Origin: Siphonodentalium dalli
Taxonomy: Eukaryota; Mollusca; Scaphopoda; Gadilida; Siphonodentaliidae
DNA: 64,000 nucleotides
Direction of reading: 5' to 3'
NCBI GenBank assembly: GCA_032622095.1
Contig: CP136062.1
Location: 138,712,351-138,776,350 of the forward strand
Part shown: positions 24,577 through 36,835 of the stretch, piece by piece
How positions within the stretch are numbered: position 1 is the first letter of the stretch
Layout of the letters: each line of letters starts with the position of its first letter
Translations under genes and position numbers: made by a program
Notes under the pieces: generated by a model
Told to the model about the DNA's origin: nothing
Databases searched by the model: none
What the model saw: the letters and a program-made list of their open reading frames with translations, nothing else

Positions 24577-25080
24577 CACCAAACCTTACTGATTTTTTTC
24601 AAGCTCAATGACTAAATACTTAATAACCCAATTAATTCAGTTGATGTTGACTAAACACCTTACCCAACTTCAATTAATTTTGTTGAAATTGACGAAATAT
24701 TTAGTTGAAGATGACTAAATATCTAGTTAGATTTTGTAACCAAACACCATTGTGTGACCCAATATTGGGTTGCGGAACTATGCTAAATATTGGGTTGATT
24801 GTAACCCAATATTGACAGACTCAATTAATTTAGTTACTTTTAACTAACGTTTAGTCGGTTGAAAATTGAGGCGATTGTGTTACCATAATAACCCAACATT
24901 GGCTTACATTTAGTCAATTTTTAATTCAGTCAATTGTAACTGAACTTCAGTCTGAACAGACTAATAGTTGGTTCATCAAACAATTGGGTTACATTTGTTT
25001 TGTCGGTTGTGGGTAACACAATAGTTGGGTTAAAAATTATTATTTAGTTAATTTTAACTAAAACGGTTTTAGTGCATGAA
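24577..25080. repeat. Iterated short-palindrome element (AACCCAATATTGGGTT / TTTAGT motifs)
   Basis: About 480 bp is composed largely of two motifs in both orientations: ACCCAATATTGGGTT-type (24758, 24790, 24800, 24891, 24983) and TTTAGTTGA/TGACTAAAT-type (24610-24720, 24829-24860, 25045-25062). The likely right end is AACTAAAACGGTTTTAG. The left boundary is uncertain. Confidence 0.6.
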
Positions 25081-25364
25081 TGTAATAGAGGGATTTACTT
25101 TCTCGAGTTGTTTGTAGCAATTTGGATGCAACGTTGTGTGGCTGATTGAGGCACGAGTTCGTTCTACAAACATTCTCTAACTTAAACAGCCTTAAACAGC
25201 GATTATTCACATTCAGGCCAAAGGAACATATAGTCATAGTCTACAGCAAAATAGAGGAGCAATCCCTTGGGACAAACATTCAAATTAGGTATGATTAAAT
25301 CTTGGCGTATTAGGGAACTATTGCGAAAAATTCGTGTCCAACTATACAGTTCCCAGAGATATTT

Positions 25365-25875
25365 CAGTACCTTTATTTCCATGTAATTGAAACTTATCCG
25401 AGACTATATTGTGTTGGAATCAAATGCTGGAATTAAACTCCCGCTTATCGTCTTAGCATCTCGACTAATAACTGCATAATAACTCACGAGATTACATAGC
25501 CGCGCCAGCTTAGGCTTTTGTGATCGGTGTACGCACATTTTACGAAATATAATGTGTTATTCATGAAACATATGACATTCGAACGTTTCCCCATATATCC
25601 GGGTCAAACTACAGTTACCGAAGCGGCTTTATTTCCGTGAAATTAAACCTTATCCGAGAGTTTATTGGGTTAGAATGTAATATTGGAATTAAATATATCG
25701 TCTTAACATCTCATATAATAACTACATTGAAATACCATGGGATTACATCGCGGTGTCAATCTATGATTTTACGTTCGGTTTCACACACATTATACGAAGT
25801 GGAATTTGTTATTCACGAAACTCGTGATATTCTTCAGTAATGTGGAAAAAATATCACCACATATACGACAGCATC
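25365..25875 (+). repeat. Diverged ~250-bp tandem duplication
   Basis: Copy 1 (about 25365-25607) and copy 2 (about 25620-25875) share CTTTATTTCC, CTTATCCGAGA, GGAATTAAA, ATCGTCTTA, CATCTC, GAGATTACAT/GGGATTACATCG, CACACATT/CGCACATT, TACGAA and TTATTCA in the same order. No coding interpretation. Confidence 0.6.
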
Positions 25876-27628
25876 AGTCATATATATATATAAAGAATTC
25901 TATATCATGTCATTGGTTTACTTCGTGAAGATGACATTTAAATGTTCGAAATAAAAGATGGTATGATAATATATATATTTATACTTGTAGGTATGTATGT
26001 CAATCGTTGATATGGACATTTTAAATACTTTTCACTAATTTTCCAACTAGATATGGAATAAAATTGGAGCAGAGGGGGGTCTGTAACATGGGAGTCTAAC
26101 CCAACTCAATTTGTTTTATTGCATGTTTTTAACGCATTTTCAAACTCAAACACTCTTTGTTAGGATTCGTTGAGAATGTGCATTCTAAACAAGACTTTGA
26201 ATGAAATAACTTGTGTGTGCCAGATAGCTCCATTGCCGTGGCTTTCAGTCACACACAACCCCGTTTAGAAGTTTTGTGTCCAAATTGTAGTGACGAGTAA
26301 TAACCCAATATCCTATAATAGCCGAATGAGCTATCAACACTTTGCAGGTAGTGGGCAAATATGATGGGCATATGTTGATTGAAGCTCATTGATGGTCGCA
26401 TTGTGGACAGCTTGTCATCACGGCGCGACAATTGTTTGCACATTTCGCTAGACGTTAGGAAATTTTCAATGGATGTCTAGGTTTGGTGTCGTGACTTCTC
26501 CGGCTAAGTGCATTTCCATGGAAATACCAAAGTAACACGTTACAAGTTACACGCACGTGTGGTTAAATCTGGCTATATTTTGACCCCGGAACCGGGCCGG
26601 GTTAACAAACCCCAGCATCATTTGATGCTTCAATCCGCCATGGAACTAGGTTATGAAAAATAATGGCATGTTTCATGACGATATTCTGAAGACAGAACAG
26701 CGCTATTATCGGTATACTTTGCCAGTTTGTGCGCATGTCTCTGAGAAGCACATGCACGCCCATCGCATGGACATTTCAATAATACTCTCCACGTTTACCA
26801 CTCAACAGTAATATCGACATACAACGCTCTGATGTGGTTTTAAACAATTTATTGTTAATCGTTGCACATATATTTGTTTGCAAAAGAAACACTATAGGTA
26901 GTGTCAGTGGAACAACGGCCGAAGAAAACACCAGTCAGCTAAAAATATCGGTTATTGTGCATCACAATATGAAGTTTGTTAACCAGTCAAAGTGCAGCTG
27001 TTCATATTTGTGTCCACATTGATGCAGAAAAATGCAAGGAGATAACCTATTGTCATCACTGACAAATGTACGTAGCTGAGCATGATGGGGTCACCTGGTG
27101 TGTGTTCCCATGCGAGATATTGTATATTATGTAATCTCTTTCTTTATTTTCTGCTGTCCATCTTTTGTAAAAAAAATATACATTTGTGTGTTCTCAATGT
27201 CCATATATGATATCTTGGACCAGAGAATAACGCATATTTTATATATAGATATATACATGTGACTTAGTAGGAGTGTTCCTATATAGTCCAGGGTCTTGTA
27301 AATTATAGTTTATCGCACGTAACTTATGGAAATACAAACAACAACTAGAGTTGCAGGGCATAGGCAACATGTGCAAACACATGTTATAAGTCAGCAGAAA
27401 ACAAGGCCAGATGCATGTATTGAAATCATTTGTGGTGCCCTCACTTGAGGACCGAACGTACTCTGCCTAAGATGTATTGTCAATAAATAGAGTGCAAACG
27501 AATGTCATTTTTCTAGGCGATTTTGTATATCGAACAATGTTGATTAAGATATTTTCATTGCCGCTATTTCGTAAATGAGAGCGCGAAATGGCGAGAGAGA
27601 ATATCGAGTTAAGATTAATGAGCCTTAA
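25876..27628. other. Stretch with no recognised gene
   Basis: AT-rich sequence. No tandem, inverted or coding structure was recognised. Confidence 0.45.
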
Positions 27629-28007
27629 GGGTACGTTCGTACGATGGCAAGTTTGTACGGTATGTTTTTGCGGGCATTTCGTCATAGAAAACCACATGGT
27701 GCCAGAACATGAACGGGAAGATGCACATAACATGCATCTTTACCAAAGCGAAAGACATGAGACGTAAAATGTATGTAGTTGCCTTGTAACGGTTCTACTG
27801 GAATTTGCCTTCAAATACCAGTATGATTTATTCTTGCTAGATAATTGCATGATATTTACTACAGAGATTTTACTTCGCACGTAGTTAGCTGTGGTACAGA
27901 TGCACTTTATGTGCTTGTTTCCGTTCATATTCTGGCACCATATCGTTTTCTATGACAAAATGCCTGAAAACCGTACCGTGCAAACTTGCCAGTGTATGAA
28001 CGTACAG
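27629..28007. mobile_element. ~380-bp MITE with ~105-bp inverted arms
   Basis: The left arm starts GGTACGTTCGTACGATGGCA, and the right arm ends TGCCAGTGTATGAACGTACA. Both arms include GTCATAGAAAACCACATGGT-like and GGTGCCAGAACATGAACGG-like blocks in opposite orientation. The interior is unique. The target duplication is unclear. Confidence 0.7.
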
Positions 28008-29208
28008 TAAGTTAATTAACTCAACTCGTTTTGCATTACATAACAAGAATGATTTCCATTTTCTGCATGTGCGTTACTGCTATATAGCAAGTTGTGTGAA
28101 CACTGGGCGATCGGTTTCCATGCTCCCAATGGATTGTAGGAAGGATAATCACTGTGTATTTGTATCAGCTGATCGGTATATACTTATGATTTTAAGATTA
28201 ATACATATTTATAAAATTATTGCATACTGAGACTCAGCCTGCCGGAGACTGGTATATTTGTACATAACTATTTTGTTTATCTAATGTATTATGTTGGTTT
28301 TTTTTCAATTATTTGATGAAGACAAATACATATATTGAATTGAAATTGAATTGAAATTGATATAATTTTCTTGACCAACTGCAGATATATCTTACTTGAA
28401 AACTTGACACTAGTAAGATCCAACCCATATCTCTTGAAGGGTATAGTTTCCGTTCAGACCCTAGATATGGAAGTGATCCTGTATGTACAATCAGTACGAA
28501 ACAAATGACCACGCACTGCTAGCTCTACCGCAAATGGTGGCTTTTCATGAGTACAACAACAACAACATACTTCATACGTCAATGTGCGGCGAGTGTCAGC
28601 AATTAACACAAATCTCAATTATAAACAAAGAAATATTTTTTTCATCGAGTTTATTCCGTGGTCTCGGTATAAAATGTTATATGTAAACAAATCAGTTCAA
28701 TGCTAATATTATGAAATGGTGAATTGTTCTCATTGAGTCGTGGAATGATATATTGCGATCGAGTCCAATTATCTTAAACATACATACTGTAACAATATTT
28801 CACGGTCAAAGGAAATGCCACTGCCACACATGAACAAAAAACATTTCAATAAAATATGCCTCATAAGACAGTGATGGGCTTCACCAAATTATATCTCCGT
28901 CGGATTCACAGCACATACAAAACAAAATGTAGCAATTCTACTCTTAACCCTTCCGTGACTGGAGCTTTCTGAAATTTTGCGAAATCACTGGAGCCTGGGC
29001 CAATGCATTTCCCTCATATATGCGAGTCTCCCATATATAGGGAGTATCGCACATATAAGAGAATACATCGGCCTAATAATAACACCACCCCAGTCAATTC
29101 AATGTCGAAATTGAACAGTGATTCGAATCGATGTAAAATTCTCGTTTCACTTCACAGGACACGCGATGGTGCCATTCGAGAAGTTTATCAAAATCACGAT
29201 TAAAGATC
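28008..29208. other. Stretch with no recognised gene
   Basis: Short GAATTGAAATT iterations at 28335-28360 only. Confidence 0.45.
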
Positions 29209-29441
29209 AACCCTTTCTATACTAAATGGATTATCCCAATCAGTTAAAATATGTGCATCGGAATGGTCTATTATTAGTTTGCATGAATGGTAAGGTGATA
29301 AAAGCAGAAGACAGATAAATAAAAGTGCAGAAGGAGTCATATTTATTGAGGGAAATGTTTATATCAAGTTCAACAAAACAACTTAACTTATTATCTATGA
29401 ATAAATACTCATTAATGACGCTTTAGTATAGAAAGGATTAA
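29209..29441. mobile_element. Possible short TIR element
   Basis: CAACCCTTTCTATACTAAAT at the left is matched by TTTAGTATAGAAAGGATTA at the right, giving a ~17-bp inverted repeat around about 230 bp of AT-rich sequence. MITE-like, with modest support. Confidence 0.45.
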
Positions 29442-30200
29442 CGGTTGAATCAAACATTATTTGTGAAGAAAAGGAATATCACCAAACTCCATCAGAGGGT
29501 ATCGAATTGCGAGATGTTGGAGTGAAATATTTGGATGGCTATCAGTCGTTCGTGTTGATCTATATTCCTCTCAATATAAATTTTGTATTGTTACCCTCCT
29601 CCCAATTTTACCGGCTTTTGATTGACCTTTTTATATAAATAATAAAGATCGTGGAATAAATAGATAAACATCATTATGCAGTTGGTATTGACTGCAGACA
29701 ATGGCACACCCGATGCAAATACGTTTTAAACTAAACACTAAAGTTCAAATAGCCACTGCCCTTTACATGCATATCAACTGACAATTTTCTTTCGGCGAGA
29801 CATTCCTCCGACTTCACAAGAATATCCTTATGTTACGTATCAGTTTATAACAGTTGTCACTTTCTTTTTCACCACCGAAGCTTGTTAGTTTCACATGTTA
29901 GCGTTCATGAAATAACAGGTCTACGCTCATTTAAAAAAAAACGAACATTTCGCCGCATGGCTAATCTACTTCAAAATTGCTTTACTCCTCTTTCCGTGAA
30001 CCGATTCCCCACCATCCATGCGATCAGCAAACTGTTCTGAAAATAGTTGCGCAAAGACAGACGTGCTTATTGATCCAAACATTGAACGTTTCATGTTCTC
30101 AAAAGCGAGGATTCCAACATAAAATTAAATCTTCGAACTGGATTAAAGAATATACGCGCGCACTTAGGCGTGCCATTGATGGCAGATAAAAAACAGTTAT
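29442..30200. other. Stretch with no recognised gene
   Basis: AT-rich. No supported feature. Confidence 0.45.
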
Positions 30201-30232
30201 TACCCTTGTTTTCCCTCTCGACCTGGAATGTC

Positions 30233-30612
30233 ACCACTCTGGTCTGGCGTCCCTCGGGTTACATTCCAGGTCTCGAGCGGGCGACAAATCCCCGTGTCTC
30301 AATCAATCGCGGGCGACAACTCTATACTCTCGGGTCTGGCGTTCCTCGGGTTACAATCCAGGCCTTGAGCGGGCGACAAATCCCCGTGTCTCAATCAATC
30401 ACGGGCGACAACTCTATACTCGCGGGTCTGGCGTTCCTCGGGTTACAATCCATGCATCGAGTGGGCGACAAATCCCCGTGTCTCAATCAATCGCGGGCGA
30501 CAACTCTATAGTCCCGGGTCTGGCGTTCCTCGGGTTACAATCCATGCAGGTCTCGAGCGGGCGACAAATCCCCGTGTCTCAATCAATCGCGGGCGACAAC
30601 TCTATACTCCCT
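30233..30612 (+). repeat. 92-bp tandem repeat, 4 copies, GC-rich
   Basis: GGTCTGGCGT starts units at 30241, 30333, 30425 and 30517, an exact 92-bp spacing. Each unit contains TCCTCGGGTTACA, GAGCGGGCGACAAATCCCCG and TCAATCGCGGGCGACAACTC. Open frames across the array are by-products of the repeat. The motif GGGCGACA links it to the array at 31820-32165. Confidence 0.9.
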
Positions 30613-31022
30613 CTCAACGAACAATGTTTTGTCACCCGGCTGACGTTATCAGACAATAACATCCAGTTTAGTAACTCAGAAGTTCACAAACGTACCAGAA
30701 TTCGGATTCGCAACAAGCACAAGTTATGATGTTGGCTAATTCGCATATATTTAGCTATAGTATTCGAACTATTTTATATACTTTTGGAAAGTATAATTCT
30801 ATACTTTTTTGCCAGCGTGTTTGGGTAATTCAATATATTCTTGTCGAAATGATAGTGCCACATTGAACGAGGTACGTTGGTTATAAATTATTGTTGGTGT
30901 ACAACGTAATTGGTACGTTTGTCGTGCATGTATTAGACTGTACGCTTATCCCTAATACTAGATTTCTTCGGTGTGTTTGCATTCTTATTATTGCAACGGA
31001 TGTATTATGTGTTGCGGTGTGT

Positions 31023-31668
31023 TTGGGAGTATTAACACATATGAATGCAAATTTATGAAATCGACAACTTCCCAATAGCTTTCGGAAAGATCGTATAATG
31101 AAATAAACGTCGCGTGTCAATTTCGCGAACAAGGCTATATATCGTCCATGAATATGTCAAATTGCAAAAGAATATAGGCCTACTTCTATTGCTTATTGAT
31201 TTACATTCCATGCACCGATTTTGACACAAACATTATGGTAAATAAACGATTATCAAAGTCCTAACGTCTTGAGTAACTTATGTGAATCTACAACCTATAG
31301 GACATTTTCACCCGCTCGGTAACGGAATGTCTCCCGGGAGACATTCAGTTCTTGAGTGGGTGACAAATCTCAATGTTACCCTCCTCCCTATTTTCTGTGA
31401 GGGTCGCCATGTACTTGGGAGCACTGACACATATGCATGTACATTAATGAAATTGACAACTTCCCAATAGCTTTCGGGGAAGACCGTTATGAAATGAACA
31501 TCGCGAGTAAATTCCGCGCACACGACGACATTGAATATGCCACATTTCAGAAGATGATAACATACCTATATGGCTTATTGGTTTACATTGCATGGACCGA
31601 TATTGACGATTTAACCACCAAAATGATCGTCACGGTAAATAAACGCTGATTGTCAAATGCTTGACTCT
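31023..31668 (+). repeat. ~390-bp-offset duplication, two diverged copies
   Basis: Copy 1 (about 31023-31272) and copy 2 (about 31416-31668) share GACAACTTCCCAATAGCTTT, TTATTG-TTTACATT, CATGCACCGAT/CATGGACCGAT and GGTAAATAAACG. Between them lies a GC-rich piece (31308-31395) with CCCGCTCGGTAACGGAATGT and GAGTGGGTGACAAATCTCAA, the same family as 31820-32165. Confidence 0.65.
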
Positions 31669-31819
31669 CTTTTATGGAACAGAAATCCTATAGGACGATA
31701 AGTAGTTACTAAAAATATACATAATCGGGAAAGGAAGCACTCGTGACTCAGTGCAACATCGTGCGTGTGGATGGCAAGGGTTTTTTCTGTGGTATAATCG
31801 GATAACAAAACAGTTGTTG

Positions 31820-32165
31820 CCCTTCTTCTCGGGAGACATCGAGATTTGTCACCCGCTCGAGAACGGAATGTCTCCCTCGGAGCTGCGCTCCTCGGGAGAC
31901 ATTCCGTTCTCGAGCGGGTGACAAATCTCAATGTATCCCTCGACAGCGGGCGACAACTGTATAATGTCTCCCTCGACAGTGGGCGACAACTGTTGTATAA
32001 TGTCTCCCTCGACAGCTGCATATTGCTGCATATTGTCGCCCTCCCCCTACTGTATACTCCCTTCTGATTGGCACAAGCCCTGTCACGTGCCGGGCGACAC
32101 ACCACACTGTCGCCCGCTGAGCAGGGAGACAATGTTTTGTCGCCCTCCTGATGGTGTACTGCAAG
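31820..32165. repeat. GC-rich foldback of iterated GGGCGACA / GGGAGACA motifs
   Basis: 31841-31929 is a palindrome with 36-bp perfect arms (GAGATTTGTCACCCGCTCGA inward, GGGAGACATTCCGTTCTCGA outward). It is followed by repeated ATGTCTCCCTCGACAG and GGGCGACAACTGT blocks, then inverted TGTCGCCC and GGGAGACAATG blocks to about 32150. No coding meaning. Confidence 0.75.
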
Positions 32166-32237
32166 AATATCTCCAAGCACACACAGTGCAGTAACTCCAG
32201 CTATATAGTTCACATATGTACTATATTCATTAATATA

Positions 32238-32610
32238 TCTATACTATATATTTTGAGACTTCCGTATATGTGTACTTTATAGAATCGAAAACGGCTGGCT
32301 CGATTGAGTTCAAACTTCCTATCTAAGGGTAAAATCACACGGACACCGTAGTTTTCGCGTTTTGGACAAGTTTTGACCACTCATTCTCCACTCCCAATCA
32401 CAAAAACCGGCACTTCGGTGGTTAATCAAGTGATAATTTAATGAGCGTTTGTTTTTGACGCATCGCTATAAAGAGCGTTTCTTTACCATTCAACGTTATT
32501 AGCATTTGCAGAGAGATATACGGCAACATCTAATATATAGAAACGGGTGGAGCTATCGACATGAAATTTGGTTTTTGAATAGCCCGGACAACGTCGGGCT
32601 CATCGGCTAG
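32238..32610 (+). mobile_element. Helitron-like non-autonomous element, copy 1
   Basis: The 5' end TCTATACTATATATTTTGAG follows an A (32237). The 3' end has a GCCCG/CGGGC hairpin (32582-32599), a short spacer and CTAG (32607-32610). This is the standard Helitron signature: 5' TC, a 3' subterminal hairpin, a CTRR terminus, insertion between A and T, and no TIR or target duplication. It is 373 bp, with no Rep/helicase ORF. It is joined directly to a second copy. Confidence 0.8.
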
Positions 32611-33336
32611 TCTATACTATATATTTTGAGACTTCCGTATATATATATGTGTGTGTACTTTATAGAATCGAAAACGACTGCACCCATCGAGCTCAAATTT
32701 CGTATATAAGTGTAAAATCCCACGGACACCGCCGTGGTCGCGTTTTGGAGAAGCTCAGAGTACCGTTTCTCCCTTCCCAATCATCAAAATCACCGCAATC
32801 GGCACTTCGGGGTTAATAGCGTTGATATATAAAGAGCGTTCGTTTTCCGCAGTGTCTATATAAAGAGCGTCGTTTTCGCTATCTACTTATCTGTATGACG
32901 AAATCTCTCGACGGAAAGCGTTTGTTTTCAATTCAATGCAATGTTATCGCTCGAAATAGCAGAGAGATTTCACGACATTAGGACGGGTACGGACTCGAAA
33001 TATTATGCAGAGAGATTTCACGACGGGAAGCGTTTGTTTTCAATTCAATGCAATGTTATCGTATTCACGACGGGAAGCGTTTGTTTTCAATGCAATGCAA
33101 TGTTATCGCTCGAAATATTATGCAGAGAGATTTCATGACATTAGGACGGGTACGGGCAGGTTAAAAAAAAAAGTAAAACAAAGAATGCGTTGTCTGTCGT
33201 TCCTAGGAAGGGGGGATTTCATCGGGTAAAAAAAACAAAAAAAAAACAAAAAAAAAAACATTAATTATAAAAAAGACAAAATTTAAATAATGTCATGTTT
33301 CTGACCAACCACGCCAGTGGCGGGCTAACATGCTAG
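32611..33336 (+). mobile_element. Helitron-like non-autonomous element, copy 2 (tandem)
   Basis: The start TCTATACTATATATTTTGAG is identical to copy 1 and begins at the base after copy 1's CTAG. The 3' end has a perfect hairpin CGCCAGTGGCG (33312-33322), then CTAG at 33333-33336 followed by T. Compared with copy 1 it has an extra internal segment (about 32885-33160) carrying repeats of GGGAAGCGTTTGTTTTCAAT and GCAGAGAGATTTCACGACG, plus an A-rich tract at 33160-33290. No ORF for a transposition protein. Confidence 0.8.
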
Positions 33337-34098
33337 TCTTATATAAATACAACGGTTTCGCAAAAAGCACAAGTTGTATAGTGTTATACTGTTCAGTAGG
33401 GTCCTGCGAATATTCTAGATATATTCTCAGATATTCGAATACGATAAATTGCCCACAGTTACAACACAACTGGTGGTTGCGTTGCTTGTTTTAGAATTTA
33501 CATGTCGGCAGTTTTCAAATTGACACGCCGTGAATTTCCTTCATGATCACCATTCCATACATGATGGATGACAGTTCTGGTTAAAACACAGACTCAACAG
33601 CTATCACGCCGTACTGAGTCCGGAGTATTTGGGGGGGGGGTCCATATTACAACAAACAAGCATTATGTAAGTCTCAACCAATCACAACATAGTATCAGCA
33701 AAACGATGTAGAAATTCGGCCGAGTGTCGGAATGTCTAAAGTCGCAGATTTGTCACAAAACTAAAAATAGCGCCAGTTTGAAGCATCGGATAATAATTAT
33801 ACAGGCGATATCTGTCATTGGTAAAGCTGTGTGTGTGCTGTGGCGTCATACTGCATGGGTCGCATGGTACGTTATTTATAGCGACACATAGCTATTTGGT
33901 AATATAACACAGCATGATTTTCTCCAGACCTAGTACTGCGTAGGTATTCGAGTCTGCTTTACCGATAGAATGTTATTGCTATATAAAATATGTGACCGCC
34001 GATGGAATCTGCATATTGTAGATGTTGCCTCGAGTTGACAAATACCACCCGATTCGATTCGATGTCGAAATTGAACAGTGCATGCCTCGTCGTAAAAT
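33337..34098. other. Stretch with no recognised gene
   Basis: Contains a G-run at 33631-33640. No supported ORF. Confidence 0.45.
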
Positions 34099-34439
34099 TT
34101 AAAGGGGTACTGCACCTAAGTTCGGCCAGTTATGGGACCATCTCCTTTTATACTCAACAGCATATATCAACAAATGAATAAATTTGCTCCGTGGATAGTG
34201 TGAAATACACGTGTGTGCTCTATGAATGAGGCAAACAACAGGGTAATTATAATGAAAATGATTTTATGACTGGAATTCTAAATTCATTTTCATTATAATT
34301 ACCATGTTGTTTGCATTGTTGACAGAAAACACGAGTGTATTTTCACTAATCCATGGCTCAAATTCATTCATATATTATGTGGAGTATAAAAGGAGATGGT
34401 CCCATAAATGGCCGAATTTAGTGTACAGTACCCCTTTAA
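34099..34439. mobile_element. TTAA-type palindromic MITE, family B
   Basis: Bounded by TTAA. The ends TTAAAGGGGTACTGCACC and GTGTACAGTACCCCTTTAA are inverted, and the arms continue with TTCGGCCAGTTATGGGACCA / TGGTCCCATAAATGGCCGAA. It matches 20190-20541 over both arms. Confidence 0.8.
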
Positions 34440-36264
34440 GTCCTGCATTAAAAATAATTCGTTTCACAAAATGTGATGAGTAAGATTGAACTCGACAGAG
34501 CTTGACTAATCGTGCGCAGTTATATTTTCGCTTAGCACGATCTACCACACTAAGAACATCGTTTACAATAAAATTGGGATTAGTTGTCGGTAGGTTTCAT
34601 AGCTAATGGCTGTATGATACAACAAATCTAGTTGACAGTGCCTGTATATTTAGAAGATTTTTGTTTGCACAAACATAAGCGATCTAAACACTGCCCGTTG
34701 TGGAGGTTATGGCTTCATCGTTACAGTTAGAATGTGCGCATACCTTGAGTTTGTGCAATATATCTATTGCTGATGCGGTCATGTAATCAAAACACACAGT
34801 CGTTTATATCACACGACAACACTGGTTATGGTTTACCTAAACGCAAGCGATAACTGGCAACGGGTGCGAACGAATACGTTATCAACTTAATACATGAATT
34901 CGCTTCAAAATATGTTGGGATGACCCATTCGAATTTGCACTGCAGGGCCAAGTGCATGTCAAGATATTTCTTCATTTCCTAAAGAAAACGCATTTATACG
35001 ATGTACTAATCAATTATAACCAATATGATTGTGGTAGTTTCAAGTGGGCAGGTAATTGAACAACAAATATCATCAGTTCACCCACAACATATGTACATTT
35101 TAATAAACATTGATTTGGCGAGCGAGTACTCACGATGTTGGTTGCTATTTCAGGAACTGTGAGCCTCTTCACAAATTTAATATCCAGATTGAGTGTTCAT
35201 AACGTTCCTCTCGCATGTCGATGCCATCATTGTTGAGTGTAACATAACATCGACAGAATCATACACAAAGTAGCACCGATCAATTTTAAATGGCCTCGTA
35301 AGACCGCACTGTGCGCTTGAGTTGGGTTCGGTCTGTGTTTGTTGCTTCCGTTCATTCATATATACCGGGCCGGTTCCATTGTGAGAGCCGGCGATTGGAT
35401 CGAACAAAATCTATAAGGGCGTTATTACCCAGGCTTGGTGAATTCTTGTGCCGGAGAATGGGTGTCAGTGTAATGAACGGAAACGAGGCGCGTTTGTTGT
35501 TTGTGACAATGGTCATTATGGCATTGCTGTCACACTGATTGATGGGCTTGCAAAGAGTTCTTCGGAAATAATATCAGTTGCTCATATATATTGGTTGAAT
35601 AGGGGAGTACTAGTATCGTGCAATATGCCGTTCCGGGTTCTCAGAAAAAGACATCATCGCAAGAAAGGAAACAAGTGCAACATTGACGCCGGACCATGTT
35701 AGGGAAATATTATATTACACTCATAACCATGAATGGATTTCCTTACTTATTATTGTCTAGTAATTCTCATATCTCTGTTCAGTAACATGGACCAAACAAC
35801 AGGTTAATAGCCTTCTCATATGCTATAGTCTATCAGATTTTATCTTATACCGGGTTGATGTTATATTGTGTATTTCATTTCAGCTATATCTTACAATTGT
35901 GTATTATACTTTAAGAAAGGACTATGCGCAACGTGACTTTTCACCTCACAACGTTGCTGTCTTAGCAACGTATCAACAAAAAATCTCACCTCGAAATTGA
36001 GTCATATCTACCTCAGCATTTCGATGGTTTAAACGAATACATTAATGCATACAAGTGGACTAAAATAGTAATGTAGCTACATATACGATGACATATCATT
36101 AAATGTCCCTAACTGGACTAAATGTTAGGTTTCAATGTTTTTTCCTGTTATTTTAGACAGCTTTCACCGCACAAAATTTGCAAAATTTACGATGTACACT
36201 TTTCTCAGAATTCGCATGGTTATTTTCAATCTAGTGAATTCTGAACTATTATTTTATAATCAGC
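34440..36264. other. Stretch with no recognised gene
   Basis: Short open frames near 35177-35702 overlap on both strands and show no domain. Not called. Confidence 0.4.
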
Positions 36265-36781
36265 TTAAAGGCACGGGTGGCTTTCTTTTCAGAAATATTA
36301 ATATTTGTCCAAATCGCCATCAACGGAAGGAATATTAAAATATATATAGTTTTGTTCATATGACAAACATAATCAGCGCGTAAATAGTATATTGTCACCA
36401 AGACGTACGATGGTGTACGTAAACAAGAACCTGCTCGTGTTACAGAAGTTTTGCTTCTGTTTACATAATACAGCGCAATTCTATTGGTTAACCACACCCA
36501 AATGATATAAACGCTCTTTATGATTTCCATATCAAGAAAACAGTAACAAATAACGCTCGTTATGTTTACCAAATCCGGATCTAAACAAAAGCCAGGTTCT
36601 GTTTGTTTACATAACAAAGAAAAAAACATTTGACAATAACATACTGTTTATGCCATATTTCTGATTGGTATAAGAACAAAAAGTCTGTCTATGTGTTACT
36701 ATTCTTTCTGTTTATGGCGGTTTTTGACGGAGCTGAATATTTTAACAGCATACCCATCGCCAACGCCGCCCGTATCTTTAA
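36265..36781. mobile_element. TTAA-type MITE, family A
   Basis: Starts TTAAAGGCACGGGTGGC and ends GCCGCCCGTATCTTTAA, with TTAA at both sides. Internal landmarks shared by the family are GAAATATTAATATTTGTCCA, TGTTTACATAA, ACATACTGTTTATGCCATAT and GGCGGTTTTTGACGG. Five further copies are present: 44842-46522, 57396-57883, 58708-59210, 59689-60176 and 61001-61503. Confidence 0.85.
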
Positions 36782-36835
36782 AGGTCCACCCCATACATTG
36801 TATATTATCTATGGATTTGTTATATATATTACTAG

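Noticed and set aside
30233-30612. CRISPR-like array
   Set aside because: The whole 92-bp unit is conserved, with no variable spacers, and the window is eukaryotic.
30170-30729. Two adjacent ORFs as a repeat protein
   Set aside because: They are different-frame translations of the same 92-bp DNA tandem. 92 is not a multiple of 3, so the frame shifts from unit to unit.
31653-32213. 186-codon minus-strand ORF
   Set aside because: Spans a GC-rich palindromic array where stops are rare on both strands. The sequence mirrors repeated motifs.
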